Source: Chryseobacterium capnotolerans (GTDB taxonomy: Bacteria > Bacteroidota > Bacteroidia > Flavobacteriales > Weeksellaceae). Taken from it: DNA of 64,000 nucleotides. Shown here piece after piece: positions 9,547-18,427 of this stretch (the stretch's first letter is position 1; every line of letters starts with the position of its first letter). The notes beneath the pieces are model-generated. The model did no database searches. It was not told the origin of the DNA and saw only the letters and a program-made list of their open reading frames with translations. Position numbers and translations under genes: made by a program. The DNA lies in assembly GCF_021278965.1 (NCBI RefSeq), contig NZ_CP065589.1, forward strand, positions 2,237,001 through 2,301,000. The letters are read 5' to 3'.

Positions 9547-9936
9547 AGTTTCAGTAGTTTTATAACCTAAAATCCTGTTATCCTCTATTCCATTTTATTT
9601 AAGAATATGCTGTCATAGAGAATGAGCTTAATATTTATTATTTTTTAATTCCGTGCAAATCTACTAATTTTTTCATTCAAATTATCTGAATTTTAATGAG
9701 TAGACAATATGTTTATTAAAAACCAACATATTTCGGCTAAAATACAACTATTTTTCAAACAAATTCAACAACCATAAACTTTGAATTAATATTTCAAAGG
9801 TTTGTTTAAAATTTTCATTAAAAACACATTTTTGAATATAAATTTAGATGTTAAGTATTTTTAATTAGTTTTTTATTATCTATTAAAACATATTTCTTAC
9901 ATTAGTGAAAAATTTAAAATGTATTTAAAAAATACC
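9547..9936. other. AT-rich intergenic stretch with no gene
   Basis: 390 bases, very AT-rich, between two divergent exported-protein genes. No open frame, repeat or RNA-like structure stands out. It presumably holds both promoters. Confidence 0.5.
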
Positions 9937-10621
9937 ATGAAAACAAAGACTTTTTTTTTTGACAGCACTTGCTTTGTGTAGTTTTGTTGGTGCACAAGTA
10001 GGAATTAATACCGCCTCACCAACAAATACATTGGATGTTAACGGATCGGTAAGAGTAAGAGGACTTGCAAATCCTGAAAATAAAATTGTTGCTGCTAATG
10101 CTCAGGGGGTTCTGACACTTATCTCTCCTGAAGAGATTTTTGCTCCTAAAGCTTTATTAAATACTTCAATGTCTGCCACTGAGCAAAGATTAACAGTATA
10201 TGAAGGAAAATGCTTTCAACCTGCAGATAATGCTTCTTCCTGTACTGTTTCTATAAATCATTATACTTCCTGTGCTGGGTTTAGTAATCCTGTAGACACA
10301 CAAGTAGTAGTAGGACAAGGTATTAATACAGCTAACGGACAATTCTTAGGTTCGTGGACTGCCCGATATATTGATAATAAAGGGTTTGCAAATACTACTG
10401 CTATTGCCAACCAAACAGCTCCAGATTATCCCAGAATTTCTTATCCAGCTGCCAATTCTGTAAATTATTTAGGAAGCGGAAATTTTAGCGGGCAGTGTAA
10501 TACGGATCTGGTAACGACTATTAACCAGACCACTGGAGATATAAAGATAGAATCTGTAAAAAGAAATATGTTTGCCCATCTAGTGTATCTTCTTTCGGTA
10601 GCCCGTTCAAGAAGCTTGTAG
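9937..10621 (+). CDS. Exported protein with N-terminal 'VGIN..P...LDV' module (frameshift in a T10 run)
   Basis: About 228 aa if the frame is restored. ATG at 9937 begins MKTKTFF, but the T10 run at 9951-9960 puts the rest out of frame. With nine T the signal peptide continues LTALALCSFVGAQ. The mature start VGINTASPTNTLDVNGSVRV is common in Bacteroidota secreted proteins and in tail-fibre-like proteins, where it forms a trimerisation or beta-structured cap. The body has at least five Cys (including KCFQP, SSCTV, TSCAG, GQCNT), suggesting disulphides outside the cytoplasm. Function unknown. The terminator at 10668 follows. Confidence 0.7.
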
Positions 10622-10667
10622 TAAAGCTCAAAGTGAGAATAAGAATTCTTTGAAAAACAGATTCAAT

Positions 10668-10697
10668 AAAAAAGACTGATGATGATCAGTCTTTTTT
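10668..10697. terminator. Bidirectional terminator
   Basis: AAAAAAGACTGA TGATGA TCAGTCTTTTTT: 12-bp perfect arms with A/T tails on both sides, between convergent genes. Confidence 0.85.
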
Positions 10698-10715
10698 AAA
10701 TACAAACCCTAAGAT

Positions 10716-11483
10716 TTACCATTTATACTCTTTTAGACTAACAAGTCCACTGGTATTCAATTGATTAATATAAGATGATGTAAAAGCTGCAGGTTCCAGA
10801 TAAAGTTTTTCCAGCTTGCTAAGACCTTCCACATTGATTTTTCTTAAAGGATTACCATTAAGATCAACTTCTTCAAGTTTAGAAAAAGGTCTCAAATCTA
10901 TTTCTGTGATTAGATTCTTAGAAAGGTCCAATCCTTTAATATCAAAAGAGTCCTCAGCTTTGAATGCTCTTATCTGATTTCTGAAAAGCTGTACATTTTC
11001 TAACTTAGGCTTTCTGCTTAGATCTATTGATTCTAAATTGTTTACATTGATTCTTATGTCTTTTAACTTTGTAAGCCCGGAAAGGTCCAGAACAGACAAT
11101 TCATTCTGATCCATAAAAATCACTTCAAGGTTTGTACAGCCTTTTAATTTGAGCTGCTTAATTTTATTATTGATTCCATAAAGGTATTTGAGATTTCGCA
11201 TCCCTTCAAGATCAACAATGGTAAGCTTATTATCAAGAAAAGCAAAATCTTCAAGGTTGGTAAAGTTTTTAATCCCTACAACCGAAGAAATGTTGGCGTT
11301 ATTTACATGCAGCTTTTTAATATTTACTGCTTCTGATTTCTGAATGTTTCCATCTTTATTTGTATCAACGCCCTGGGCTATCAGGGCTTCTTTAAAATTT
11401 TCATCAGAAAAATTGATAATTTGGGCTTTTATGGTGAAAATACCTAAATACAAGTATATGAGAATTATTGTAACAGCTTTCAT
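10716..11483 (-). CDS. Secreted leucine-rich repeat protein
   Basis: 255 aa. Signal peptide MKAVTIILIYLYLGIFTIKAQ, then an 'F.D..FK.AL...GVD.N.DG.I' start typical of Bacteroidota internalin-like proteins. At least eight LRRs of about 20-22 residues follow, such as LKLKGCTNLEVIFMDQNELS and LDLSGLTKLKDIRINVNNLE. No cell-wall anchor, T9SS C-terminal domain or membrane segment is visible, so it may stay periplasmic or be released. It probably binds a protein or glycan partner. The preceding gene on the same strand ends 60 bases upstream. Confidence 0.85.
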   Translation of the reverse strand: MKAVTIILIYLYLGIFTIKAQIINFSDENFKEALIAQGVDTNKDGNIQKSEAVNIKKLHVNNANISSVVGIKNFTNLEDFAFLDNKLTIVDLEGMRNLKYLYGINNKIKQLKLKGCTNLEVIFMDQNELSVLDLSGLTKLKDIRINVNNLESIDLSRKPKLENVQLFRNQIRAFKAEDSFDIKGLDLSKNLITEIDLRPFSKLEEVDLNGNPLRKINVEGLSKLEKLYLEPAAFTSSYINQLNTSGLVSLKEYKW

Positions 11484-11542
11484 AAGTTTGATTTTTAATG
11501 ATTCATTTTTATGTAATAACGATGACCTTTAAAAAAGTCCGT

Positions 11543-12166
11543 TTATTTAGCTATATTGATAGTAGTCACTCTATTATTTCCTGATACTTCAATATATTCT
11601 CCTACCTCTTCTTCATAAGCCTTTGATTCATATTGCATCTCTGTTGAAAAATAGCCACCTCCCATCTGGATTCCAAGCATGTTTTTATTGGCAACAACCT
11701 CCCCTGACTGAACTTTATTTCCTCTAACTTTTTCCCACTTTACCAAGCTTACAATATAATACTTCCCCGGTTTTATGTTAGTAAAAACAAAATTGCCTTT
11801 GTTGTCTCTGGTCTTTGTTTCAATGCGGGCCATAGCAGCTTCCTTTGTCATAGCAGCCTGTTTTTTCCGACTGTTATATTTCTTTTTAAGCTCAAGATAT
11901 TCAGTAAGATGAGGGGTTGCAGGATATAATAAAACTTTGGACAGGTAGTCCGGATAATTGACATATCCTCTTTTTTTAAATGAAATAGTGCCTTCAATGC
12001 TGCCGTTCCCCGGATCAAGCAATTTATAAGCTTCTTCTTTATTAAAAGCAGCTGTAGGAAGAACATATTCTATATTCTTTTGTGCTTTGGTATTAAAGTA
12101 AAAACATAAAAGGAAGGGTAAGCTACAAACCCCCAATTGTTGGGGATAAAAGTTAATTTTTATCAT
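11543..12166 (-). CDS. Exported protein with a carboxypeptidase-regulatory-like strand region
   Basis: 207 aa. The N-terminus has a hydrophobic stretch ending in TKAQ, a plausible signal peptide. The middle (GSIEGTISFKKRG ... TRDNKGNFVFTNIKPGKYYIVSLVKWE) matches the 'G.I.G.....D..G.F.F.N..PG.Y.I' pattern of beta-sandwich CarboxypepD_reg-like domains. No peptidase part is present. Function unknown; it may be an outer-surface or periplasmic assembly protein. It lies upstream of the LRR gene in the same direction and could share its transcript. Confidence 0.7.
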   Translation of the reverse strand: MIKINFYPQQLGVCSLPFLLCFYFNTKAQKNIEYVLPTAAFNKEEAYKLLDPGNGSIEGTISFKKRGYVNYPDYLSKVLLYPATPHLTEYLELKKKYNSRKKQAAMTKEAAMARIETKTRDNKGNFVFTNIKPGKYYIVSLVKWEKVRGNKVQSGEVVANKNMLGIQMGGGYFSTEMQYESKAYEEEVGEYIEVSGNNRVTTINIAK

Positions 12167-12576
12167 GACTCATTATTTAAATATTGTGACTATTATTTTA
12201 TGTTCCAATCTTAAAGCATTAGTAATACTGAATGAACCAAGCCGGATAATAGATGGATAAGATATTTTTTATCTATTTTTCTTAATAATGCTCTGCATTT
12301 AATCCCTTTATTTATCTTATCCTACTCTTTCCAGCAAAATTAGAGCATTCCTTATGTTAGATAATGATCGTTTTATATTTATAATGGTCATTTAACGCTT
12401 CTTTAGCTCGTGGCAAAAAATGTAAAGACGAAAATAGGCACTGGGAAACTATTCTTTCATCACAGAGTTCATTACTGCCCAAATAGAATTATTGATTTTA
12501 AAAGCAGATATTTTTTCTTGAATGTTTAAAAAATATACCTCTATTTTGATTATTCAGATTAATTGTCTAATTTTAC

Positions 12577-12594
12577 ATACCGAACGGTCGGTAT
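12577..12594. promoter_or_regulatory. TetR-type operator
   Basis: ATACCGA ACGG TCGGTAT: 7-bp perfect inverted arms around 4 bases, close to the ACCGNNCGGT-like operators of TetR proteins. It lies 17 bases before the ATG at 12612, over the expected promoter of the membrane protein-TetR operon, so it is most likely the autoregulatory site. Confidence 0.75.
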
Positions 12595-12611
12595 ATAAAA
12601 TTGTATATATT

Positions 12612-13112
12612 ATGAAAACATCTAAATTGATGAATACATTACTTATTTTATCATCAGTAAATCTAACATTGATGATCCCCGGAGGATTTATTGAGTCTAG
12701 AGATTTTTCGCAAATTTCACCTCTTATTCTGGGAGTATTTAACTTTTTTTTGACAACCTTGGGGATTATAAGTCTATTTCTGGTTTATTTTATTAGTAAG
12801 CAGTATGGCTGGGCCTATAGAATAGCCTATTTCTCGGGGATCAGTTATTTTATAGTATACACCATTGATTTATTGGAGGTTTTTCCTAAGTCTCCTACCC
12901 CAATGCCTAATTTACTGTTGATTTTAGAAGCACTGGGAATAATTGTATCAATTCCGCTCATGTTTTATGCTCAAAGGAAAATTAAAGAATTTAAAAGCAG
13001 AGAAAATGTTGTTCACTATTCAAAATCTTTATATTGGTTTATGGGATTTGCTATTGTCATAGGACTAGGGATTATTATCTTTGCAACCAATGCCGCAATG
13101 ACAGAAAAGTAA
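12612..13112 (+). CDS. Four-helix membrane protein in a TetR operon
   Basis: 166 aa from ATG 12612; an upstream in-frame extension to 12522 would run through the operator, so it is rejected. Four hydrophobic segments are present (LLILSSVNLTLMIPGGF, VFNFFLTTLGIISLFLVYF, FSGISYFIVYTIDLLE, YWFMGFAIVIGLGIIIF). No family motif is recognised. The stop overlaps the TetR ATG by one base (TAATG), so the two are co-translated. It is probably what the regulator controls, perhaps a small transporter or membrane stress protein. Confidence 0.75.
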   Translation: MKTSKLMNTLLILSSVNLTLMIPGGFIESRDFSQISPLILGVFNFFLTTLGIISLFLVYFISKQYGWAYRIAYFSGISYFIVYTIDLLEVFPKSPTPMPNLLLILEALGIIVSIPLMFYAQRKIKEFKSRENVVHYSKSLYWFMGFAIVIGLGIIIFATNAAMTEK

Positions 13113-13654
13113 TGGATACAAAAGAAAAGATATTATTAGTCTCCTATCAGCAATTTATCAATAAAGGATTTCATAATACTTCCATGCAGCAGCTGGTTGA
13201 AGCTTCAGGCTTTTCTAAAGGAGCATTTTATCATCATTTTAAAAACAAAAATGATCTTTATAAGGAAGTTATCAATCATTATTTCCTGCAATTTTATCAT
13301 TCTGTTGATTGGAGCAGCTATGCAAAGGCTGAAATGACGCTAAAGGATATCGAGGAGAAAATTCAAGACTTTTATTTAGGTTTTATTCCACAGATCCTAT
13401 CTATTACAGAAAATGGAATGTCTGCATATTATATTATGTATTTTGAAGCATTTACGATTCTTCCACATTTTAAAGAAGAGATCAAAAAGTTTTACAGCAA
13501 CCTGGAATATCTGCTGACTCATGCAAAAGATAATGGCGAAAGATCAAAAAAAACTGCTACGCAGATTATTGCCAAGTATGAAGGAATATTATTTTTATTA
13601 GCCATTAATCCTGCTGTGAATATTCAAACCCTTTTAAAACAAATTAAAGACTGA
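13112..13654 (+). CDS. TetR family transcriptional regulator
   Basis: 180 aa from ATG 13112. The N-terminal helix-turn-helix is clear: KEKILLVSYQQFINKGFHNT, then MQQLVEASGFSKGAFYHHFKNKNDL (residues about 20-46). The C-terminal ligand domain is not assignable. The ATG overlaps the stop of the upstream membrane protein gene. The operator at 12577-12594 in front of the operon is the probable binding site, giving negative autoregulation. Confidence 0.9.
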   Translation: MDTKEKILLVSYQQFINKGFHNTSMQQLVEASGFSKGAFYHHFKNKNDLYKEVINHYFLQFYHSVDWSSYAKAEMTLKDIEEKIQDFYLGFIPQILSITENGMSAYYIMYFEAFTILPHFKEEIKKFYSNLEYLLTHAKDNGERSKKTATQIIAKYEGILFLLAINPAVNIQTLLKQIKD

Positions 13655-13662
13655 ATCCGATC

Positions 13663-14166
13663 ATGAATACATTACCTGTTGGAATGAAACGTGTCGCAAC
13701 ACTTTGCATTTTACGTTATCAAAACAAATTCTTATTATTAAAAAGATTAAAGGAACCTAATAAAGATATGTACACTCCAGTTGGAGGTAAAATTGATGCA
13801 TTTGAAAATCCTTTACAAGCAGCTATCCGGGAAACATTTGAAGAAACCGGCATTCATGTTGAATCGATGAAATTCTGTGGAATGCTGACAGAAACATCTC
13901 CTACAAAATACAATTGGATTAGTTACGTTTATTTGGCTGAGATAGATTATATAGAGCCTCCGATATGCAACGAAGGAACTTTAAAATGGATTTCTTTTGA
14001 TGATCTGCTAAGTGTCCCTACCCCAAAAACCGACTGGTACATCTATAAATATATTCTGGAAAAGAAAGCTTTTGCTTTTAATGCTGATTACGATGGTCAT
14101 CTGAACCTTATCTCAATGAGTGAGGAGTTTGAAAATATTCAACTTCCAGAACTGGATAAATATTGA
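13663..14166 (+). CDS. Nudix hydrolase
   Basis: 167 aa. The full Nudix box G-x5-E-x7-R-E-U-x-E-E-x-G-U is present, running from Gly42 through Glu48, Arg56-Glu57 and Glu60-Glu61 to Ile64. The front part (RVATLCILRYQNKFLLLKR) and the size resemble MutT/8-oxo-dGTP diphosphatase-like enzymes, though the true substrate is open. It starts 8 bases after the TetR stop and may be co-transcribed with it. Confidence 0.9.
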   Translation: MNTLPVGMKRVATLCILRYQNKFLLLKRLKEPNKDMYTPVGGKIDAFENPLQAAIRETFEETGIHVESMKFCGMLTETSPTKYNWISYVYLAEIDYIEPPICNEGTLKWISFDDLLSVPTPKTDWYIYKYILEKKAFAFNADYDGHLNLISMSEEFENIQLPELDKY

Positions 14167-14228
14167 TTATTGAATTATTTTTTATTTTGAATCCAAATAG
14201 AGAATATTTATTACATGTTGTAAACAAC

Positions 14229-14264
14229 AATACATTGGCTGCCTCATGAGGCAGCCAATGTATT
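14229..14264. terminator. 36-bp perfect palindrome, probably a bidirectional terminator
   Basis: The centre is CTCATGAG, the arms read AATACATTGGCTGCCTCA and its exact complement. It lies between the Nudix gene and the convergent DUF885 gene. The T-tracts are short, so the terminator call is likely but not certain. Confidence 0.7.
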
Positions 14265-14293
14265 AATATCCAAACTCTAAAAGTTCAATATCT

Positions 14294-16051
14294 TTATTTG
14301 ATACTTTTTGCCCAATCATCCATATAGTTTTCAAAAACAGTGAGCGGCATTGCTCCTCCTGTCAGAATAGTATCATGGAAATCCTTGATATTAAATTTGG
14401 AGCCTAACTGTGATTTGTACTTATCACGCAGTTCTCTTATTTTCAGTTCTCCGATTTTATAGGAAAGTGCCTGCGCAGGATTAGCCATATACCGCTCTAT
14501 TTCAGCAGTGGCAAATTGTTCAGAAACAGGTTCGTTATCCAGCATATATTGTATGGCATCTTCACGGGTCATTTTTCCTGTATGCAATCCGGAATCAACT
14601 ACCAATCGGATCGCACGGTGCATCTCTGTACCCAATGCTCCCAACTGATGATAAGGATTAGTATACACTCCAAGGTCTTTTCCCAGGGATTCAGTATATA
14701 ATGCCCAGCCTTCTACAAATGCCCCGTTCATATATTTCTGTCGAAATTCCGGAACAGAGGTATTTTCATATTGAATGCTTATCTGATAATGATGGCCTGG
14801 AATGGCTTCATGTAAAAATACACTTTCCATATCCATATTGGTAATATTGATTTTTGTTGGATCTAAAATAGGAGCATAAAAAATACCAGGACGATGGGTA
14901 GGAAGGTTTCCTGGAAAATATTGTGGTGATGCTGAAGCTGCTCTGAACTCTTCTGTCTTACGGATTTCAAAAGGCGTTTTAGGGGTAATCCCGAAATACT
15001 TCGATAAATTAGGTTTTATTTTGTTATAAACATCCTGATAAGCTTCTAATACTTCTTTATCTGTTTTGAAAGGCATGAATTGCTTATCTGTTTTCATAAA
15101 TTCAAATAATTCGGGAAGAGAACCTTTAAAACCGATAGATTTCTTAATTTTTTCCATCTCTGTGGTAATTCTTGTCACTTCAGATAAGCCTAACTGATAT
15201 ACTTCTTCCGGATCTTTATCAATGGTTACCATTGATAAAATATAGTCTTTATACATTTCTTTGCCATTAGGAAAAACATTGATTCCTGAAGATGAACGGG
15301 CATTCGGCAGATATTCATTCTGGAAAAAATCTGCAAGTTTCTGTAGGGAAGGGAAAATATTTTTCGACAGAACTTCTTTAAAATTTTTAGTTAAACGATC
15401 TTGTTCTTTTTTTGAAATATCCCTGGGAAAATTCTTTATCGGGTTATAAAAAGAAGACTGATCATCGTTCTGTGCCAGTTTCTGTAATTGCGGAATAATT
15501 TTCACTACTAAAGCTTTGGGTAAAACAACTCCTGTTTTGATACCTTTCTGCATATTCTGTATAGCAACATCTGTCCACCTTGAGAAAGCCTGGCAGCGTT
15601 TCATCCAGTTCTCATAATCTTTTACCGTTTTGAAAGGCTGTGCTGAACTCCCGGAACCCAACAATGCCATATAGGTGGGAATACTCCCCATCTGATTGAC
15701 AGGCATATATTCCTGATGGTATTTTTCTGTTTTCAGAGCAATTTGCAGGTCATTCTCCAAAATTGCCAGTGAGATACGATCTTCTTTATTCAAATCCTGA
15801 GTTCCAAAAGGTTTCAGAAGATGGATATATTTTATATAAAAATCATGGATTTTTTTAAGCTGATTTTCATCATCAGCAGTAAGCTGATCATTATAACCAT
15901 CAATACCGTTAAAGGTTGCACTCAATGGGCTTAGTACGTTTGACTCTTTATAATATTCATCAAAGATCTGATGTAATTGGGTATTCTTTTGCTGCGCACT
16001 CATGCAGGAAACAATAACAGTGCTAAGTAAAGCTAGCTTATGCTTCATCAT
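14294..16051 (-). CDS. DUF885 family exported metallopeptidase-like protein
   Basis: 585 aa, normal length for the family. An N-terminal signal (MKHKLALLSTVIVSCMSAQ) could be read as a signal peptide or lipobox. The family signature LHEAIPGHHYQ is at about residue 412, an HExxH-like zinc site with a second His nearby. C-terminal conserved blocks are also present (GWALYTESLG, YMLDNEPVSEQFATAEIERY, AQALSYKIGELKIRELR). These proteins are thought to be periplasmic or surface carboxypeptidase-like enzymes, but the substrate is not established. Confidence 0.88.
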   Translation of the reverse strand: MMKHKLALLSTVIVSCMSAQQKNTQLHQIFDEYYKESNVLSPLSATFNGIDGYNDQLTADDENQLKKIHDFYIKYIHLLKPFGTQDLNKEDRISLAILENDLQIALKTEKYHQEYMPVNQMGSIPTYMALLGSGSSAQPFKTVKDYENWMKRCQAFSRWTDVAIQNMQKGIKTGVVLPKALVVKIIPQLQKLAQNDDQSSFYNPIKNFPRDISKKEQDRLTKNFKEVLSKNIFPSLQKLADFFQNEYLPNARSSSGINVFPNGKEMYKDYILSMVTIDKDPEEVYQLGLSEVTRITTEMEKIKKSIGFKGSLPELFEFMKTDKQFMPFKTDKEVLEAYQDVYNKIKPNLSKYFGITPKTPFEIRKTEEFRAASASPQYFPGNLPTHRPGIFYAPILDPTKINITNMDMESVFLHEAIPGHHYQISIQYENTSVPEFRQKYMNGAFVEGWALYTESLGKDLGVYTNPYHQLGALGTEMHRAIRLVVDSGLHTGKMTREDAIQYMLDNEPVSEQFATAEIERYMANPAQALSYKIGELKIRELRDKYKSQLGSKFNIKDFHDTILTGGAMPLTVFENYMDDWAKSIK

Positions 16052-16131
16052 ATTATTAGTTTATTTATATGAACAATAAAAATACGTTAATTATTCTATT
16101 AATATTAAATACACTAATTAGTAATCTGAAA

Positions 16132-17029
16132 TTATTGCTTAATTTTTCGTTCTCTGGTCGCCAGCCAGCAGAGTATTGAACCTGCGCAAACCATCACAGC
16201 TCCCTGCCAGAAAGACAATCCTAAGGCTGTAGATAAAAGGACGGATGACAATGCGGATGACAAAACAGGGATAAAATAAGATGCACCTGCTAAAATCGTA
16301 ACATTTCCCTCCAAAATTCCGATATTCCATGCTGCATATCCAAATCCCATGGCACATGCTGCCAGTAAAAGATATACAACGGAAGAAAGGTTGATCTCCA
16401 TACCGCCTGTATCACTAACGATTAAATACTTTATCCATAAGGCAGCAGCTACCATCATGAAAAATAATGTGATTCCGTTTACTCCATTGGCTATACGAAC
16501 CGTAACTATACAATAAGCAGCCCACAATAGCGCTCCAATAAAAGCCAATCCATAGCTTAAAGGATTAGTTTTAATATTGGCAGTCATCTGAGAAATATCA
16601 AGGTCTTGCTCTCCCCCAATACCCAAATAATTCCCAGCATGGAAAGAATGATTCCTGGAACGATCAGCCAGTTTGCTTTTTTATGGGTAAAAGAATGGTG
16701 CCCACCATTGCAAAGGTAGGCCAGAGATAATTAATCATCCCTACTTCAATCGCCTGACGGCTGTTGGTAGAATATCCTATAGAAAGTGCCAAACAAAGTT
16801 CATAAGAAACCATAAGCAATCCACCGAATATCAAGTATTTCTTTGAAAATTTTGATAAAGGGACCCACTTCATGGTAAAAAGCAAGAATATAGAAGCTAC
16901 AGTATATATTAAAGCTGCACCAGCTGTTGCTCCAAAAGAATGGCTTACCTCTTTGATCAATCCAACAATAGAGGACCATAATAAAATAGCACAAAATCCG
17001 ATGGCGGTGGCTTTGGTTTGTTTAGTCAT
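16132..17029 (-). CDS. EamA/DMT transporter, YddG-like exporter (two frameshifts)
   Basis: The first half (17029-16664) reads MTKQTKATAIGFCAILLWSS with four helices; the second half starts in another frame near 16626 and has five more. Restoring one T at 16677-16682 and one C at 16613-16617 gives a continuous protein of about 300 aa with the two EamA repeats and ten helices. The 'LLWSSIVGLIKEVSHSFG' start and 'MINYLWPTFAM' region match the YddG aromatic amino-acid exporter subgroup. Two separate one-base deletions in homopolymers suggest assembly errors, but a real pseudogene cannot be excluded. Confidence 0.75.
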
Positions 17030-17202
17030 GGAAAGTTTTCGGTTTTATTTGATACCAAAAGTAGAAAAAGCAGATGACTAATCATATTGAGCTATTCTAT
17101 ATTACTAATCCTAATTAAGAAAATCGTTTACAGCTCTACATTGCAAATTTCTATATATCTTGATTTTCTAATTACAGATCTTCCCACGTAAGGGAAAAAA
17201 GT

Positions 17203-17210
17203 TATCTTTG
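17203..17210 (+). promoter_or_regulatory. -7 promoter element
   Basis: TATCTTTG matches the TAnnTTTG consensus and lies 20 bases before the ATG at 17231. Confidence 0.5.
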
Positions 17211-17230
17211 AAAGAATTAAAATTTTAATC

Positions 17231-17458
17231 ATGAAAGAAAAAATCGTTCAGATTATCCATTCTACAGGAAAATATACATTGGATATATTGCCAGGCAGGC
17301 TTAATGAAATGCAGGAACAAATTGACAGATGTTTAAATAATGAACAGGCCGCTATAGTTGTTCGAAACGACAATGGAGAACAGTTTATTTACCCATCAGA
17401 CCTTTTGAAAAATAGCTTTATTGCAATAGTCGATAAAGTTACTCCTGAAGTCTTCTAG
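17231..17458 (+). CDS. Small hypothetical protein, 75 aa
   Basis: Not recognised. 75 aa, soluble, with a helix (RLNEMQEQIDRCLNNEQAAI) followed by strands (VVRNDNGEQFIYPSDLLKNS). A good -7 element precedes the ATG, which supports a real gene. Nothing in the neighbourhood points to its role. Confidence 0.6.
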   Translation: MKEKIVQIIHSTGKYTLDILPGRLNEMQEQIDRCLNNEQAAIVVRNDNGEQFIYPSDLLKNSFIAIVDKVTPEVF

Positions 17459-17543
17459 TAAAAAGCCTCTAAATTAGGAATAAAGTCCTAAGCAATTGAA
17501 GCTTACATGATCTTATAAACGAAACAATTTTTAATACATAAAA

Positions 17544-17575
17544 AACGGGAAATCTATTTAAATAGATTTCCCGTT
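17544..17575 (-). terminator. Terminator of the tRNA-Ala gene
   Basis: A 32-bp perfect palindrome (AACGGGAAATCTATTT and its complement) begins right after the tRNA 3' end and is followed on the minus strand by six T. Confidence 0.85.
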
Positions 17576-17576
17576 G

Positions 17577-17650
17577 TGGAGAATACGGGATTCGAACCCG
17601 TGACCTTTTGACTGCCAGTCAAACGCGCTAGCCAACTGCGCCAATCCCCC
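17577..17650 (-). tRNA. tRNA-Ala (anticodon GGC)
   Basis: 74 nt. The minus strand folds into a cloverleaf with a 7-bp acceptor stem including the G3-U70 pair that identifies alanine tRNAs. The anticodon stem TTTGA/TCAAA carries loop CTGGCAG (anticodon GGC), and the T arm is CGGG-TTCGAAT-CCCG. The 3' CCA is not encoded. This tRNA is a possible integration target, but no integrase or direct repeat is seen near it. Confidence 0.95.
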
Positions 17651-18427
17651 ATTTTTAAAGTGATACAAAAGTAAGTATTTAAATGATACTTGCAAGTATT
17701 TGTATGAATATTTTTTGAAATTTAATAGCTTAATGGAATTTTTAATTAATCAGGACAATAAAAAACTTCAAATTAAACTTTTTATTATTAATTCCTATTT
17801 GTAAAGGCAATTATTCTCTCAAAGCAAAAGCAAAATTCTTCTTAAACAATTCTCCCGCTGACTTTAGTATAAAATTCACAATTTATCTAAAACAAACTAT
17901 TTAACATTAATCCTATGATATATTTTAAGCCGCAAAATTAAATGTATTACCAAATACTATAATAGAAAAGCGTAAAAAAAGATAATAAATGACACAAATA
18001 AGGCTACTCCGAAATTCACTAGACTAGTTTCTCTTTGGATATTAAAAATTTTCTAAAACTAAATGGATCCTCCCATGCTGTTTAATAGATTTGATTTCTA
18101 TTGCTAAATTTTTGAATCATTATTCCGAATAAATACATGATAATTTTATTGATAAAGAATCTGCTAAGAATTACACAGCTTATTGTATTCTTTTGCTATT
18201 AAAAAAACAAAATCTCCGGCAGAACCGGAGATAAAAACACAAATGATGAAAAAAATTATTTCGAATTGCAAAATTATACATATTACCACATACATTATGA
18301 TAAAAAAGCGTAAAAAAATGATAATAAATGACACACAACAATTTTCCTTATATTTAGTAAAGAATCACAATTGATCGGATGCTAAAAAATAATATGCTGC
18401 TAACCAGATCGTTCATTTTAATAGAAA
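17651..18427. other. Non-coding stretch with a degenerate direct repeat
   Basis: 777 bases without a credible gene. It holds two related copies of about 66 bases (17932-17997 and 18268-18336), sharing GCAAAATTA, a run like TATTACCA-ATAC, and AAAAGCGTAAAAAAA(T)GATAATAAATGACACA. A hairpin ATCTCCGG-CAGAA-CCGGAGAT lies at about 18211-18231 between them. Confidence 0.55.

Noticed and set aside
12522..12611. Upstream in-frame extension of the membrane protein gene
   Set aside because: It would translate through the TetR operator and promoter; the ATG at 12612 gives a normal start.
17577..17650. tRNA-Ala as integration site of a mobile element
   Set aside because: The gene is complete and followed by its own terminator, with no integrase and no repeat of its 3' end nearby.
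18183..18374. 63-aa open frame in the long intergenic stretch
   Set aside because: Crosses a hairpin and one of the direct repeats, Lys/Ile-rich by base composition only, no promoter or homology sense.
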